From contig CAJOLW010000001.1 in NCBI GenBank assembly GCA_905235525.1, forward strand, positions 23,066 through 87,065: 64,000 bases of DNA, given 5' to 3'. The translations under genes and the position numbers were made by a program. Positions 17,256 through 27,115 of the stretch are shown here, piece by piece. The notes beneath the pieces were generated by a model that was not told the origin of the DNA, ran no database searches, and worked only from the letters and a program-made list of their open reading frames with translations. This DNA comes from an uncultured Bacteroidaceae bacterium (GTDB lineage Bacteria; Bacteroidota; Bacteroidia; Bacteroidales; Bacteroidaceae). The first letter of the stretch is position 1. Each line of letters starts with the position of its first letter.

Positions 17256-18428
17256 ATGGGACTTAAGAAAATTCTTGACAACATGAAGCCCACCTTCTCG
17301 GAAGGAGGCAAACTTAGCGCTTTCGGCTCTCTCTTTGATGCAGCGGAGACATTCTTCTTTGTACCAAACGAGACGGCAAAGGTACGTGGTGCTCAGATTC
17401 ATGACGCCATCGACTCTAAGCGTTCTATTTTCTTTGTGGTAATTGCGCTGATTCCTGCTATACTCTTCGGAATGTATAACATCGGCTATCAGCACGCTCT
17501 TGTGACTGGTGGTTGCACACCCGATGCATGTCCTTGTGCTGATGTCTGGGGCAACTTCCTGTATGGTCTTGCTGTGATGCTTCCCAAGATTGTGGTGAGT
17601 TACGCTGTTGGTCTCGGCATTGAAATTGCAGTGGCTCAGTGGAAGAAGGAAGAGGTGCATGAAGGTTTCTTCGTGACAGGTATCCTCATTCCGCTCATTG
17701 TTCCTGTGAACTGTCTTTGGATTATTGCAGTAGCAACCGCATTTGCCGTTATCTTCGCCAAGGAAGTGTTTGGTGGTACGGGTATGAACATCTTCAACCC
17801 TGCTCTCGTCACTCGTGCTTTCCTTTTCTTCGCTTATCCATCTATGATGTCAGGCGATAAAGTTTGGGTGAATGGCAACTACATCGACTGTATCAACGGT
17901 GCTCCCGCTGTGGATGCCGTTTCTGCTGCTACCCCACTCGGCCAGTTGGCAGCAGGCGACCCTGTCACTGCTTCTCCTATGGAAACAATTATCGGTACAA
18001 TTCCCGGTTCCATCGGTGAAACTTCCGTTATCGCCATCTTGATTGGTGCAGTCATCCTCATTTGGGCAAACATCGCCAGTTGGAAGATTATCCTTTCCAC
18101 TTTTGCAGGTGGTGCATTGATGGCATACTTCCTTCGCTATGACGGTGCGCAGAACTTCGAATGGTGGGAGCAACTCACTGTCGGTGGTTTCTGTTTCGGT
18201 GCCGTGTTCATGGCAACAGACCCTGTGACCAGCCCTCGCACAGAAGGCGGCAAGTGGATCTTTGGTTTCCTCATCGGTGCTATGGCTATCATCATCCGTG
18301 TGCTCAACCCTGGTTTCCCCGAGGGTATGATGCTCGCAATCCTGCTGATGAACCTGTTTGCTCCGCTGATTGACTACTTCTTCGTACAGGCTAATATCAA
18401 CAAGCGCGCTAAGCGTGCCAAAAAGTAA
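17256..18428 (+). CDS. nqrB: Na+-translocating NADH:quinone reductase subunit B
   Basis: This 390-residue polytopic membrane subunit has an N-terminal cytoplasmic stretch and about ten membrane segments. The motif GGTGMNIFNPALVTRAFLFF is typical of the NqrB/RnfD family. The covalent-FMN threonine region reads DAVSAATPLG at about residue 225, that is SAAT where SGAT is usual; the attachment Thr itself is present. Sodium passes the membrane largely through this subunit. Confidence 0.95.
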   Translation: MGLKKILDNMKPTFSEGGKLSAFGSLFDAAETFFFVPNETAKVRGAQIHDAIDSKRSIFFVVIALIPAILFGMYNIGYQHALVTGGCTPDACPCADVWGNFLYGLAVMLPKIVVSYAVGLGIEIAVAQWKKEEVHEGFFVTGILIPLIVPVNCLWIIAVATAFAVIFAKEVFGGTGMNIFNPALVTRAFLFFAYPSMMSGDKVWVNGNYIDCINGAPAVDAVSAATPLGQLAAGDPVTASPMETIIGTIPGSIGETSVIAILIGAVILIWANIASWKIILSTFAGGALMAYFLRYDGAQNFEWWEQLTVGGFCFGAVFMATDPVTSPRTEGGKWIFGFLIGAMAIIIRVLNPGFPEGMMLAILLMNLFAPLIDYFFVQANINKRAKRAKK

Positions 18429-18443
18429 AGGAGGATACAGAAA

Positions 18444-19073
18444 ATGGCAAAACTGAATACAAACGGTAATGCATATACCATTATTTATGCATCTGTCATG
18501 GTCATCATCGTGGCATTCCTCCTTGCTTTCGTTGCTTCGGCATTGAAACCCAAGCAGGACGCTAATGTAGCACTTGACACAAAAAAGCAGATTCTTTCTT
18601 CTTTGAACATCCGTGACCTTGCCGATGCAGAGGCAGAAGCCAAGTACAGCGAGGTCATCACCAGTGGTGAACTTGACAGCCCTACCCTCACAGCCAATGT
18701 AGATGGTGAGGAAAAACTCATCGTTGCCGTGAAGGGTGCTGGACTTTGGGGACCACTTTGGGGATGGATTTCCATCAACAAAGACGGAGAGACCGTGTAT
18801 GGCACATTCTTCAACCATGAATCTGAAACAGCAGGTCTTGGTGCCCGCATCAAGGAGCAGTGGTTCCAGGATGAGTTCAAAGGCAAGAAGATTTATCAGG
18901 ACGGCAAGGTTGTCCTTGGTGTCTATAAGCAGGGCAAGGCTCCAGCCACGCTGTCAGCAGACAACTATGTAGATGCTGTGACAGGTGCCACCCTTACTTC
19001 AAATGGTGTTAACGACATGATTCAAAAGTGCCTTGCAGACAATCAGGGTGCGATTGAAGCATTCAAAAATTAA
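18444..19073 (+). CDS. nqrC: Na+-translocating NADH:quinone reductase subunit C
   Basis: This 209-residue subunit has one N-terminal membrane helix (TIIYASVMVIIVAFLLAFVA) and a periplasmic FMN domain. The FMN is attached through phosphoester to the final Thr of the motif DAVTGATLTSNGV (about residue 178). The spacing to nqrB is 15 bp with an AGGAGG-like sequence, stronger than most ribosome sites here. Confidence 0.95.
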   Translation: MAKLNTNGNAYTIIYASVMVIIVAFLLAFVASALKPKQDANVALDTKKQILSSLNIRDLADAEAEAKYSEVITSGELDSPTLTANVDGEEKLIVAVKGAGLWGPLWGWISINKDGETVYGTFFNHESETAGLGARIKEQWFQDEFKGKKIYQDGKVVLGVYKQGKAPATLSADNYVDAVTGATLTSNGVNDMIQKCLADNQGAIEAFKN

Positions 19074-19087
19074 GGAGGACAAAGAAT

Positions 19088-19723
19088 ATGAGTTTATTTT
19101 CTAAAGAGAATGGCGAAGTCTTCATGGGTCCGCTCAACTTGAACAACCCAATCGCAGTTCAGGTCCTCGGCATTTGCTCGGCACTCGCTGTCACTTCACA
19201 GTTGAAGCCAGCCATCGTGATGGGACTCTCTGTGACTGTCATTACAGCATTCTCAAACGTGATTATTTCCCTGATTCGCAAGACTATTCCTAACCGCATC
19301 CGTATCATTGTGCAGTTGGTGGTTGTAGCCGCGCTCGTTACGATTGTGAGCAACATTCTCAAGGCATACGTATATGACGTGAGCGTTCAACTGAGTGTCT
19401 ATGTCGGTTTGATCATTACCAACTGTATCCTGATGGGACGTCTTGAGGCATTTGCCATGCAAAACGGACCTTGGGAGAGTTTCCTCGATGGAATCGGCAA
19501 TGGTCTCGGCTATGCCATCGTGCTTGTCATCGTTGGTTTCATCCGTGAAATCCTCGGTTTCGGCACCATCTTTGGCTTCCAGATCATTCCTGATAGCGCT
19601 TACGTTGAAAATGGTGGTCTTTACATGAACAACGGTATGATGACCATGCCAGCCATGGCACTCATCATCGTGGCATGTGTCATCTGGGCACATCGCGCGT
19701 ACAATAAAGATTTAGAGTCATAA
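19088..19723 (+). CDS. nqrD: Na+-translocating NADH:quinone reductase subunit D
   Basis: This 211-residue membrane subunit has six predicted helices. NqrD/RnfE-type blocks include NNPIAVQVLGICSALAVTSQ and GLIITNCILMGRLEAFA. With NqrE it holds the intramembrane iron centre; its Cys in TNCILMGR is one of the expected ligand positions. It is preceded by AAGGAGGA and lies 14 bp after nqrC. Confidence 0.95.
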   Translation: MSLFSKENGEVFMGPLNLNNPIAVQVLGICSALAVTSQLKPAIVMGLSVTVITAFSNVIISLIRKTIPNRIRIIVQLVVVAALVTIVSNILKAYVYDVSVQLSVYVGLIITNCILMGRLEAFAMQNGPWESFLDGIGNGLGYAIVLVIVGFIREILGFGTIFGFQIIPDSAYVENGGLYMNNGMMTMPAMALIIVACVIWAHRAYNKDLES

Positions 19724-19758
19724 GTATAACATACCTCAACAATTAAAAGAAAAGAATT

Positions 19759-20388
19759 ATGGAACATTTCATTAGTTTGTTCGTCCGCTCCATTTTTGTG
19801 GACAACATGATTTTCGCTTTCTTCTTGGGTATGTGTTCTTATCTCGCCGTATCCAAGACAGTAAAGACATCGTTCGGACTGGGTATTGCGGTCACATTCG
19901 TGCTCCTTATCACAGTTCCCGTCGATTACTTGCTTCAGACAAAGGTGCTCGCCAACGGTGCATTAGCCGAAGGCGTTGACCTCACCTTCTTGGCATTCAT
20001 CCTTTTCATCGCAGTCATTGCAGGTATCGTGCAGTTGGTCGAGATGATTGTGGAGCGTTTCTCCCCTTCTCTCTATGCCGCACTTGGTATCTTCTTGCCA
20101 CTGATTGCTGTGAACTGTGCCATCATGGGTGCATCCCTCTTTATGCAGCAGCGCATCCAACTTGACCCTGCCACATCCACTCAAGCCATCTCTGGTGTAG
20201 GTGACTGCATTGCTTATGCACTTGGTTCTGGTATCGGTTGGACACTCGCTATTGTGGGTCTTGCTGCTATTCGTGAGAAAATGGCTTACTCTGATGTGCC
20301 CAAGCCCCTTCAGGGTCTCGGCATCACATTCATCACCGTAGGTCTCATGGCAATGGCATTTATGTGTTTCTCTGGTCTCAAAATCTAA
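19759..20388 (+). CDS. nqrE: Na+-translocating NADH:quinone reductase subunit E
   Basis: This 209-residue six-helix membrane subunit is the pseudosymmetric partner of NqrD (NqrE/RnfA family). Motifs include [26 protein letters not shown] and [15 protein letters not shown], whose cysteines match the positions that bind the shared Fe centre. Confidence 0.95.
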   Translation: MEHFISLFVRSIFVDNMIFAFFLGMCSYLAVSKTVKTSFGLGIAVTFVLLITVPVDYLLQTKVLANGALAEGVDLTFLAFILFIAVIAGIVQLVEMIVERFSPSLYAALGIFLPLIAVNCAIMGASLFMQQRIQLDPATSTQAISGVGDCIAYALGSGIGWTLAIVGLAAIREKMAYSDVPKPLQGLGITFITVGLMAMAFMCFSGLKI

Positions 20389-20408
20389 AAAGAAAGGACA
20401 TAGCAATT

Positions 20409-21687
20409 ATGGATATGACATTTATATTATATAGTATAGGAGTGTTTTTGGTGATTGTGCTTGTGCTCGTCATCATCCTCCTCGTTGCTAAGAAGTACCT
20501 TTCTCCAAGCGGTAATGTGACCATTACCATCAACGGAAAGGACAAGCTTGAAGTGGAACAAGGTTCGAGCCTACTCTCCACCCTCGCTGCACACGATGTA
20601 TATCTCCCTTCTGCCTGTGGCGGTAAAGGTTCTTGCGGACAGTGCAAGTGTCAGGTCGTTGCTGGTGGTGGTGAGATTCTCGACTCAGAGAAGGGACATT
20701 TCACACGTAAACAGATTAAGGAGGGCTACCGTCTTGGTTGCCAGTGCAAAGTGAAAGGCGACCTTGAAATCAAGGTGCCAGATTCTGTGATGGGTGTCAA
20801 GGAATGGGAATGCGAAGTCATCAGTAACAAAAATGTTGCCACCTTCATCAAGCACTTCGTAGTGCGTCTGCCAAAGGGCGAACACATGGACTTCGAACCA
20901 GGCTCCTATGCACAAATCAAGATTCCTGCATACTTCATCGACTACGACAAAGACATGGACAAGGAACTCATTGGCGATCTCTATGTACCATCGTGGAAAC
21001 ACTTTGGCCTTTTCGGCCTCAAGCAGGAGAACACTACGCCAACCATCCGTGCCTACTCTATGGCGAACTATCCTGACGAAGGCGACATTATCTCGCTCAC
21101 CGTACGTATCGCTACACCTCCGTTCAAGCCCAAAGACCAATGTCCTAACGGTCCTGAGTTCCAAGATGTACCTTGTGGTATTGCATCCACCTACATCTTC
21201 TCGCTCAAGCCAGGTGACAAAGTCATCATGTCTGGTCCTTACGGTGAGTTCCATCCCAAGTATGGCACAGGTCGGGAAATGATTTGGGTAGGTGGTGGCG
21301 CAGGTATGGCTCCGCTACGTGCACAAATCATGCACATGCTCAAGACCCTCCATGTTCGCGACCGCGAGATGCACTACTTTTATGGCGCACGTGCCCTCGA
21401 CGAAGTTTTCTTCCTCGAAGACTTCCTCGAACTGGAGAAGGAATACCCCAATTTCCACATGCACCTCGCACTCGACCGTCCCGATCCGAAGGCAGATGCT
21501 CAAGGTGTGAAATATACTCCGGGATTCATTGCTAACGTGCTGGGTGACACTTACCTCAAGCAACACGAGGCACCTGAAGATATTGAGTACTATCTCTGTG
21601 GGCCTCCAATGATAGACCGTGCTTGACCTTCTCCACTCTCTTGGTGTGGAAGATGACATGATTGATTTCGACAACTTCGGAGGATGA
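20409..21687 (+). CDS. nqrF: Na+-translocating NADH:quinone reductase subunit F, frameshifted near its 3' end
   Basis: The frame from ATG 20409 has one membrane helix. A 2Fe-2S ferredoxin domain follows (PSACGGKGSCGQCKC, later GCQC). The FAD/NADH reductase domain shows RAYSMANYP for FAD and GGGAGMAPLR for NADH. It stops early at 21624-21626 just after CGPPMIDRA. The adjacent frame from 21619 continues VLDLLHSLGVEDDMIDFDNFGG to a stop at 21685-21687, precisely the missing family C-terminus. Loss of 5 bp from an ancestral GTGCTGTGCT to a single GTGCT at 21619-21623 would explain this exactly. NqrF is the NADH entry point of the complex. Either the complex is impaired or this is a sequence error. 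Confidence 0.92.
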
Positions 21688-21722
21688 CAAGAAAGGCAGG
21701 ATTGATAATCCTGCCTTTCTTG
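21688..21722 (+). terminator. Terminator of the nqr operon
   Basis: CAAGAAAGGCAGGATT (from 21688) pairs with AATCCTGCCTTTCTTG around a short GATA-type loop. It is placed directly behind the restored nqrF stop at 21687, which supports that stop as the original gene end. Confidence 0.85.
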
Positions 21723-21753
21723 TTAGGGGATGGTAATAGTATTGTCACGCCGA

Positions 21754-21864
21754 ATGTCGGCACGGTGCGCCTTACATTTCACGCACGGTGTGCAAAATAT
21801 TTTGGGCACTCAGCGCGAAATAACATGCGCTGAGTGCCCGTCGTTGAAGGGAAAAGGGTTAGCG
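21754..21864. repeat. Dispersed hairpin repeat, copy 2
   Basis: It is homologous to 10288-10397. It includes GGGCACTCAGCGC/GCGCTGAGTGCCC (21805-21839) and a direct repeat GCACGGTGCGC/GCACGGTGTGC before it. As in copy 1, it follows an intrinsic terminator. Confidence 0.7.
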
Positions 21865-21929
21865 CTTTCCTTGAATAAAGCGGATGAATTGTGGAATGTT
21901 GGACGAAAAAGCAAGTTTTTGTTCAATAA

Positions 21930-21961
21930 TTTGGTTTCACTCTCAAATATCCGTAAATTTG
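21930..21961 (+). promoter_or_regulatory. Promoter of the SsuA-like lipoprotein operon
   Basis: TTTG at 21930-21933 and TAAATTTG at 21954-21961, about 30 nt before the ATG at 21993. Confidence 0.65.
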
Positions 21962-21992
21962 CAAGTTGTTAGGATGATTGGTGTATGACAAG

Positions 21993-22895
21993 ATGCGAAA
22001 ACTGATAGATATATTCATATGGTTGATGGTTGTGGGATTGTGTGGCTCATGCAACCGGACGAATGGAACGGTGAATGACGAGGATTCCACAGCTATCCGC
22101 TTAGGGGTGCTTCCGACAATGGAGTGCCTACCCTTTTATTATGCCGATTCCATCGGACTGTTTGACTCGCTGGGCATGGATGTGAAGTTGGTTACTTTCG
22201 ATGCCGCGATGGATGCTGACACCGCTTTTGTGAATGGCGACATTGACGGCATCGTGACAGACTTGGTGAAGGCTTGCATCTGGCAGGGCCATGGAGACAC
22301 TGCATATGTGGCGATGGTTGGAGAACTGCGGATATGGCTTATCACCGCACCTAAAGCCCGATTGCTAAAAGCGGAGAGCCTGAGAGAAAAGATTATCGGC
22401 ATCACGCGCCACTCGGCAGTGGATTATTTTGCTGACAAGATTCTGGAGTCGGTGAAGTTGCAGAGCATCGACCTCAACAAGCCACAAATCAACAATATAC
22501 GGCTTCGTGGTCTGATGGTTGACCAAGACCAGATGGATGGTGCTATCCTGCCCGAACCTTATGCCAGCGAAGCGGTGGCGAGAGGTGCCAAGAGGCTGAA
22601 CGGAACGGAGGATCTGAAGGTGGCGAACCTCATGTGTGTGCTCTTCAATGACTCCATCCACCAAGCCAGAAAGAGTGAAATAGAAAACATCAGGAATGTG
22701 TATGACCAGGCTGTTGCGGCACTGAATGCCGACACGCTTTCGAATGTGCTGGAGTACATTCCGAAGGAACATCGGACGGCAATGCCTGACACGCTTTTCC
22801 GCTATTCGCCCCTTCATGTCAGCATGGCGTATGCCGACTCGATGATGACAGATGTGAAGAAATGGGCGATAGGAAGAAAACTCGTGGGAAATTGA
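21993..22895 (+). CDS. ABC-type substrate-binding lipoprotein, NMT1/SsuA-like
   Basis: This 300-residue protein from ATG 21993 has an SpII signal (WLMVVGLCGSC, lipidated Cys at about residue 20). A type II periplasmic binding fold follows: RLGVLPTMECLPFYYADSIGLFDSLGMDVKLV, then DIDGIVTDLVKA and QMDGAILPEPYASEAVARGA. These are features of nitrate/taurine/thiamine-precursor binding proteins. No permease or ATPase gene is adjacent, so the transporter may be elsewhere or absent. It shares a transcript with the TPR gene starting 3 bp after its stop codon. Confidence 0.8.
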   Translation: MRKLIDIFIWLMVVGLCGSCNRTNGTVNDEDSTAIRLGVLPTMECLPFYYADSIGLFDSLGMDVKLVTFDAAMDADTAFVNGDIDGIVTDLVKACIWQGHGDTAYVAMVGELRIWLITAPKARLLKAESLREKIIGITRHSAVDYFADKILESVKLQSIDLNKPQINNIRLRGLMVDQDQMDGAILPEPYASEAVARGAKRLNGTEDLKVANLMCVLFNDSIHQARKSEIENIRNVYDQAVAALNADTLSNVLEYIPKEHRTAMPDTLFRYSPLHVSMAYADSMMTDVKKWAIGRKLVGN

Positions 22896-22898
22896 GAA

Positions 22899-25118
22899 TT
22901 GACAAATAGATTGGAATACATTGATATACATAATCAACTCAGGGAGGGAAACCTTGCCGACACCTTGCCGCTGATTCGTCAGAAGGTGGCAGAGATGGGA
23001 AATTGGGAATTGTCAGAAAAGACGGAGAATCTCTGGACGACCTACCGACAGATGTTGCAGTTTATGCTGCAAGGGATGAATGATGCTCAAAGCACACGCA
23101 TCCGTGCCAACATCTGCCATCAACTCTCCTTTGTGGCAAGTCGTCTAGAACGCTTGGAACGCATCAAGAACCACCCTGAAGAGAAGTATGTCAGCACCCG
23201 AAAGGAACTGAAAAACATCGCTTCCTTCGAAAATATTGTCAATCATCTCGAATCGTTATCGCAAGAAATCAATGAGGTTGCCACTGACGAATTGCTGCGC
23301 GACACGGTCCGTCAGTATCGCATGGACAACCTCAATGAACAGCACGAAACAGCCATGCAGCACCTGTTCAACTGGACATGGACGTGCGAGGTGTGGCAAA
23401 GCACCGACACGGAACAAGCCAACCGCATCATTTTCTCGGACAGCATCAGTGCCAACGACAAGGCGGTCTTCATCACCGCTGTCACCCTGTCACTTTTCGA
23501 GTTCATGGACATCGCTAAGGTGCTCTTCCTCCTGGATTGCTACCTGGTGGAAGACGACATCGTGTCGCAACGTGCATTGGTGGGCTTCCTGCTTATTTTC
23601 CACCTCTTCTTTCCGAGCATCAAGGACAATCAGGATTTGAGAGACCGATTGCGCATCTATAGCGACGATGCCACCTTCGTGCACGACCTCTATGCCACCA
23701 TGATGCAATTGCAAATGAGTTGCACCACTGACAGCGTGACCTCCCGAATGCGCAACGACATCATGCCTGCGCTGATGAAGGGCGTGATGATGAGGAAAAA
23801 GCCTGAGCAGACGAATATAAACCCCGATGACTTCGCCAGAAACGGCGAGAATCCCGAATGGATGAACGATGAGAAGATGAACAAGAAGATGCACGAAATG
23901 GCTGAGATGCAACTCGATGGCGCCGATGTCTATTTCGCCTCCTTCTCCACGTTGAAGGGCTATTCGTTCTTCCATCAGATGCCCCACTGGTTCTACCCTT
24001 TCTCGCTGGACGACAATCACGCTCCCGAACTCAAGAACTTTGCAAGCGGGCATGTGAACAAGATCATCCGTCTCATCCTGAATGGAAGTCCTTTCTGCAA
24101 CAGCGACAAATACTCACTCTGCTTCACATTCTCCAATCTCGGCAACATGGCAGAAAGTGCCATTGAGGCACAAATCAGCAGTCAAATCCCCGGTGGAATG
24201 GACATGGACGAACTGGCTGAGAGTGCCGAACTGCAGAAACCGAAAAGGGCGGACATCCGTCGGCACTATGTGTTCGACCTCTACCGCTTTTACCATCTCT
24301 ACCCCTACAAACAGCAATTCACCAATCCGTTCGTCCAGTTGAAAGAGCACCCCATCACTCCGTTCAGCAACCCATGGCTGGAGGAACTCTTAACAACCGA
24401 CAAGGAGGAGATGGCACAATATGCCGATTTCCTGATGCGGAAAGAATTCTATCAGGCAGCATTGGACATCTTCACCACACTTGCCGACAATGAGTTTGAC
24501 GAAGCCTTGGCAAGCATCTGGCAAAAAATCGGTTTCTGCCATCAGAAACTGAACCACACCGAAGAAACCATCCACGCCTACACCGTTGCCAACAGCATCA
24601 AGCCAAACTCCAAGTGGACACTCAGCCATCTTGCCTCGCTGTGCTACTCTACAGGAAGGATGGAAGATGCAGCCAAGTATTACCAAGAACTGCTGGAAAT
24701 CACCCCCGAGAGTCTGAAATATATGATGAATGCGGCACAATCGCTCATGCAATGCAACGAGCATGAAGCCGCACTCCCACTATTATATAAGGCTTCATTT
24801 CTCGACGAGGAATCACCATTGGTAAAACTCCTCTTGGCATGGTGTCTCATCGTATGTGGCAAAAAGGAAGATGCCATGAAACACATCTTCGAACTGCAAA
24901 GGGAAGAAACAGCCAGTGAAGACGCAAACATTCTCATGGGCATCGTGCTACTCATCGATGGAAAAGTCAAAGAAGCCTATCAGCAACTTCGCCCCATCGC
25001 CAGCGAGAAGAACATGGCAGACTTGCGTCAGAAACTCGACACGCTTCATCACCGCAAGTTGATAGAGCGCACCACCCTCACTCTTTTCATCGACGCACTG
25101 ACGCTCAATATTGACTAA
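22899..25118 (+). CDS. Large TPR-repeat protein of unknown function
   Basis: This 739-residue frame probably starts at TTG 22899 (or TTG 22911), because the text before the first ATG (LEYIDIHNQLREGNLADTLPLIRQK) already looks like protein. It is largely helical. The C-terminal third (residues about 500-700) has tetratricopeptide repeats, for example FYQAALDIFTTLADNEFDEAL, TEETIHAYTVANSIKPNSKW and MEDAAKYYQELLEITPESLKYM. There is no signal peptide, so it is cytosolic. The helicase gene starts 14 bp downstream, suggesting a functional pair. The N-terminal half matches nothing I know. Confidence 0.75.
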   Translation: MTNRLEYIDIHNQLREGNLADTLPLIRQKVAEMGNWELSEKTENLWTTYRQMLQFMLQGMNDAQSTRIRANICHQLSFVASRLERLERIKNHPEEKYVSTRKELKNIASFENIVNHLESLSQEINEVATDELLRDTVRQYRMDNLNEQHETAMQHLFNWTWTCEVWQSTDTEQANRIIFSDSISANDKAVFITAVTLSLFEFMDIAKVLFLLDCYLVEDDIVSQRALVGFLLIFHLFFPSIKDNQDLRDRLRIYSDDATFVHDLYATMMQLQMSCTTDSVTSRMRNDIMPALMKGVMMRKKPEQTNINPDDFARNGENPEWMNDEKMNKKMHEMAEMQLDGADVYFASFSTLKGYSFFHQMPHWFYPFSLDDNHAPELKNFASGHVNKIIRLILNGSPFCNSDKYSLCFTFSNLGNMAESAIEAQISSQIPGGMDMDELAESAELQKPKRADIRRHYVFDLYRFYHLYPYKQQFTNPFVQLKEHPITPFSNPWLEELLTTDKEEMAQYADFLMRKEFYQAALDIFTTLADNEFDEALASIWQKIGFCHQKLNHTEETIHAYTVANSIKPNSKWTLSHLASLCYSTGRMEDAAKYYQELLEITPESLKYMMNAAQSLMQCNEHEAALPLLYKASFLDEESPLVKLLLAWCLIVCGKKEDAMKHIFELQREETASEDANILMGIVLLIDGKVKEAYQQLRPIASEKNMADLRQKLDTLHHRKLIERTTLTLFIDALTLNID

Positions 25119-25132
25119 CACACAGAAACGCC

Positions 25133-27085
25133 ATGCAAAACAGCACACTCTACTTGCAACGACTTCGCCAACTTCTCCAGATGGAATATGACTCGGAGAA
25201 GGAAGAGTTTCGTGTGCAGTCGGAAAAGATGGGCATCAAGCGGAAGATTCATCGCGGCATCTGCTGGTATCCTGTCGAAGCAGGACGCAGTTACTACAAC
25301 TCGCTGAACCAATTCGTCGTTGAAGTCGTGAAAAAAGACCACGAAGAGGATGAGGAGGACATTGAGCATTTGTTTGAGTATGGAAAGCCTGTGCAGTTCT
25401 TTTCCTTCCAGGCACAATACCTCAACGATGACATTAAGAACAAGTCAGACATTCAATACTACCCCTTCTCATCGACAGTTTCATACGTAGATGGCGACCG
25501 AATGGTGGTCACGCTACCCTCTTCGCAAGCACTCATCGACTTGCAGAATGCGACAAATCTTGGCTTGCAACTTTACTTTGATGAAACTTCGTATAAGACT
25601 ATGTTTCATGCACTTGACGATGCCATCAATGCGAAGAGCAATCGTTTGGCAGACTTGAAGGACATCTTTGCAGGGCAACTGAAACCAGAGAAGCGCACTT
25701 TCACACCTATCTCATTCCCTTGGCTGAACAAGACACAGGAACAGGCTGTGAACGAAGTATTGTGGGCAAAGGATGTCGAAGTGGTGCATGGACCTCCCGG
25801 AACTGGAAAGACAACCACACTGGTTGAAGCCATCTACGAGACGCTGCATCGTGAAACACAGGTGCTCGTGTGTGCTCAAAGCAACATGGCGGTCGATTGG
25901 ATTAGCGAAAAACTCGTGGATCATGGTGTGCCCGTCCTTCGCATTGGCAACCCCTCGAGAGTGAACGACAAGATGCTCTCTTTCACCTACGAACGCAAAT
26001 TCGAGAGCCATCCCGACTATCCCGAACTGTGGAGCATCCGCAAGACCATCCGCCAAATCAAGGAGAACCGCAAGCGTGGCGACAACGTGCACCAAAAGAT
26101 AGCACGTCTGCGCGACAGAGCCAACGAAATAGAAATGGCCATCAATGCCCAACTCTTTGACGAGGCACGAGTGGTGGCATGCACCTTGGTAGGTTCAGCC
26201 AACAAACTCTTGGTGCGACATAAATTTTCCACCCTTTTTATTGACGAAGCGGCACAAGCGTTAGAGCCTGCATGCTGGATTGCCATTAGGCGTGCGTCGC
26301 GTGTCATCTTGGCGGGTGACCACCAACAACTTCCACCCACCATCAAGTGTTACGAAGCCATGAAACAGGGCCTTGGAAAGACACTCATGGAACGGATTGT
26401 GGAGAACCAACCCGATGCTGTCACATTACTCAAAGTACAATACCGCATGAATGATGACATCATGAAGTTCTCCTCCGACTGGTTCTATCATGGCGCAGTC
26501 GAGTCGGACGAAAGTGTCAGGCATCGTTCTGTGCTCGACTTTGAACATTCCATTCAATGGATAGACGGCAACGAAATATTGCAGCAGGTGAACGAGGATT
26601 TGAAAGAAACGGAAAGGCTTGAAATAGATTTCTCCGAACAATTCATTGGTGAGAATCATGGACGCATCAACAAGGCGGAAGCAGAACTGGTGCTTTCTAC
26701 ACTCAAGAATTACATAGAAAAAATCGGCAAAGAGCGTTTCCTTGCCGAACGGCTTGATGTGGGCATCATCTCCCCTTATAAGGTGCAGACACAATACCTC
26801 CGACAGCAAATCCGCAAGCGTGAGGAGTTCCGTCCTTTCCGACAGGTCATCAGCGTCAACACTGTCGATGGGTTTCAGGGACAAGAACGTGACATCATTC
26901 TCATTAGCCTTGTGCGCAGCAACGACAACGGACAGATTGGCTTCCTCTCCGACCTCCGCCGCATGAATGTCGCCATGACTCGTGCCCGCATGAAACTCAT
27001 CATCTTTGGCGACAAAGCCACCCTCCAACATCATGCTTTCTATCGGAAACTCATCCAGTATGTGGAAAGGTTGAAGGGAGAATGA
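25133..27085 (+). CDS. Superfamily 1 helicase, UPF1/IGHMBP2/DNA2-like
   Basis: This 650-residue protein begins with a roughly 200-residue N-terminal region. A split SF1B helicase core follows: Walker A VVHGPPGTGKTTT (about residue 220), motif II FIDEAAQALEP (about 380), motif III ILAGDHQQLPPT, motif V NTVDGFQGQERDIILISLVRS and motif VI LRRMNVAMTRARMKLIIFGD. It should unwind RNA or DNA 5' to 3' with ATP. In bacteria such proteins are poorly characterised. It is translationally close to the TPR gene, which may act as its adaptor. Confidence 0.9.
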   Translation: MQNSTLYLQRLRQLLQMEYDSEKEEFRVQSEKMGIKRKIHRGICWYPVEAGRSYYNSLNQFVVEVVKKDHEEDEEDIEHLFEYGKPVQFFSFQAQYLNDDIKNKSDIQYYPFSSTVSYVDGDRMVVTLPSSQALIDLQNATNLGLQLYFDETSYKTMFHALDDAINAKSNRLADLKDIFAGQLKPEKRTFTPISFPWLNKTQEQAVNEVLWAKDVEVVHGPPGTGKTTTLVEAIYETLHRETQVLVCAQSNMAVDWISEKLVDHGVPVLRIGNPSRVNDKMLSFTYERKFESHPDYPELWSIRKTIRQIKENRKRGDNVHQKIARLRDRANEIEMAINAQLFDEARVVACTLVGSANKLLVRHKFSTLFIDEAAQALEPACWIAIRRASRVILAGDHQQLPPTIKCYEAMKQGLGKTLMERIVENQPDAVTLLKVQYRMNDDIMKFSSDWFYHGAVESDESVRHRSVLDFEHSIQWIDGNEILQQVNEDLKETERLEIDFSEQFIGENHGRINKAEAELVLSTLKNYIEKIGKERFLAERLDVGIISPYKVQTQYLRQQIRKREEFRPFRQVISVNTVDGFQGQERDIILISLVRSNDNGQIGFLSDLRRMNVAMTRARMKLIIFGDKATLQHHAFYRKLIQYVERLKGE

Positions 27086-27115
27086 ATTCCATCTCCAACT
27101 TTTTTCAGAAAAAGC

